DNA of 64,000 bases from Bacteroidales bacterium (lineage in GTDB: Bacteria; Bacteroidota; Bacteroidia; Bacteroidales; JAADJA01). The stretch is from NCBI GenBank assembly GCA_016783885.1, contig JADHVR010000004.1:1-64000 (forward strand). The letters run 5' to 3'. Shown piece after piece: positions 63,646-64,000 of this stretch. Within the stretch, counting starts at the first letter, position 1; every line of letters starts with the position of its first letter. A program made the position numbers and the translations under genes. A model generated the notes under the pieces. That model ran no database searches. It had not been told where the DNA came from and saw only the letters and a program-made list of their open reading frames with translations.

Positions 63646-64000
63646 ATGAATAAAGAACAACAAGATACCGTTAATAATGAAACTCAACAGGAAGATATTG
63701 AAAATGCAAACAATACAGGAGAAGAAAAAGAAGCAGAACCTGTTAAGAAAAAGAGTGCAAGAAAAACCAAGGTTTCAAAAGAAATAGAATTACAGGAAAA
63801 AATAGATGAACTAAATGATAAATACCTGCGATTGTATTCCGAATTCGATAACTACCGTAAACGTACAATAAAAGAAAAGATTGATCTTAGTAAAATGGCT
63901 TCTGCCGAAGTCATTTCCGATTTGTTACCGGTGATGGATGACTTTGAAAGAGCTATAAAATCAACTGAGGATTCGGATGACTGTGATGCATTTAAAGAAG
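63646..64000 (+). CDS. grpE: Nucleotide exchange factor GrpE, N-terminal part (runs off right edge)
   Basis: Starts at ATG 63646 behind AAAGAGGAA; 118 codons are present. A charged disordered N-terminus (NKEQQDTVNNETQQEDIE) is followed by the long coiled-coil helix ELQEKIDELNDKYLRLYSEFDNYRKRTIKEKIDL and SDLLPVMDDFERAI, typical of GrpE, the exchange factor for DnaK. dnaJ commonly follows in this phylum but is outside the window. Confidence 0.93.
   Translation, partial: MNKEQQDTVNNETQQEDIENANNTGEEKEAEPVKKKSARKTKVSKEIELQEKIDELNDKYLRLYSEFDNYRKRTIKEKIDLSKMASAEVISDLLPVMDDFERAIKSTEDSDDCDAFKE

Noticed and set aside
1-64000. tRNA, rRNA, phage or conjugative genes
   Set aside because: None recognised by eye; the tail-fibre-like genes carry signal peptides and lie with T9SS cargo, so they are not read as a prophage.

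Overview
This window looks like a chromosomal segment of an anaerobic or facultatively anaerobic member of the Bacteroidota. The evidence is strong AT richness, many secreted proteins with type IX secretion (T9SS) C-terminal domains, Bacteroidota-style promoters (TTTG / TAnnTTTG), few Shine-Dalgarno sequences, and the gene order rnfB-C-D-G-E-A. I recognise no rRNA, tRNA, CRISPR array or transposase gene. Everything here is read from sequence by eye; no database search was run.

Layout. 1-2119: a YihY/BrkB-family gene cut by the left edge (missed by the ORF track), nadC, a DUF4783 gene, and divergent rseC. 2153-6404: an epimerase with a decayed 5-alpha-reductase-like 3' remnant behind it, then gadC-gadB (glutamate/GABA acid resistance). 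6414-17265: secreted T9SS/BNR proteins interleaved with one intact and one broken LuxR-type response regulator, including a chimeric deletion junction. 18062-23949: the complete Rnf complex, interrupted between rnfG and rnfE by a four-helix-bundle (23S IVS-type) gene inside inverted heptanucleotide repeat arrays. 23988-25457: a secreted dockerin-like protein. 25816-32227: a reductive pyrimidine / beta-alanine catabolic cluster with a DUF1016 nuclease gene wedged in. 32395-41766: uvrB, a TPR histidine kinase, thyA and folA split by a toxin-antitoxin pair, a small carbonic-anhydrase-like gene, two gene remnants, a CNT nucleoside transporter and a bifunctional nuclease. 42137-44524: a membrane pyrophosphatase. 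44658-59761: surface and secreted proteins (two dockerin-like/repeat proteins, a C10 peptidase, two tail-fibre-like proteins around a T9SS protein), an amidohydrolase and a PLP decarboxylase. 60159-63386: a LytS/LytTR two-component pair. 63646-end: the start of grpE.

How it fits together. Rnf (ferredoxin:NAD+ coupled ion pump) and the pyrophosphatase point to ion-gradient energetics, probably sodium based. gadCB exports protons by decarboxylation. The nucleoside transporter and the pyrimidine pathway suggest use of nucleosides and bases as nitrogen and carbon sources. The secreted proteases, BNR proteins and repeat stalk proteins suggest a particle- or polymer-associated life.

The most interesting non-gene signal is repetitive DNA. 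Heptanucleotide tandem tracts occur in most spacers of the rnf operon. An inverted pair of (CAAGANN)n arrays encloses the four-helix-bundle gene and has become the C-terminal tail of RnfG. There are also at least three families of dispersed intergenic palindromes.
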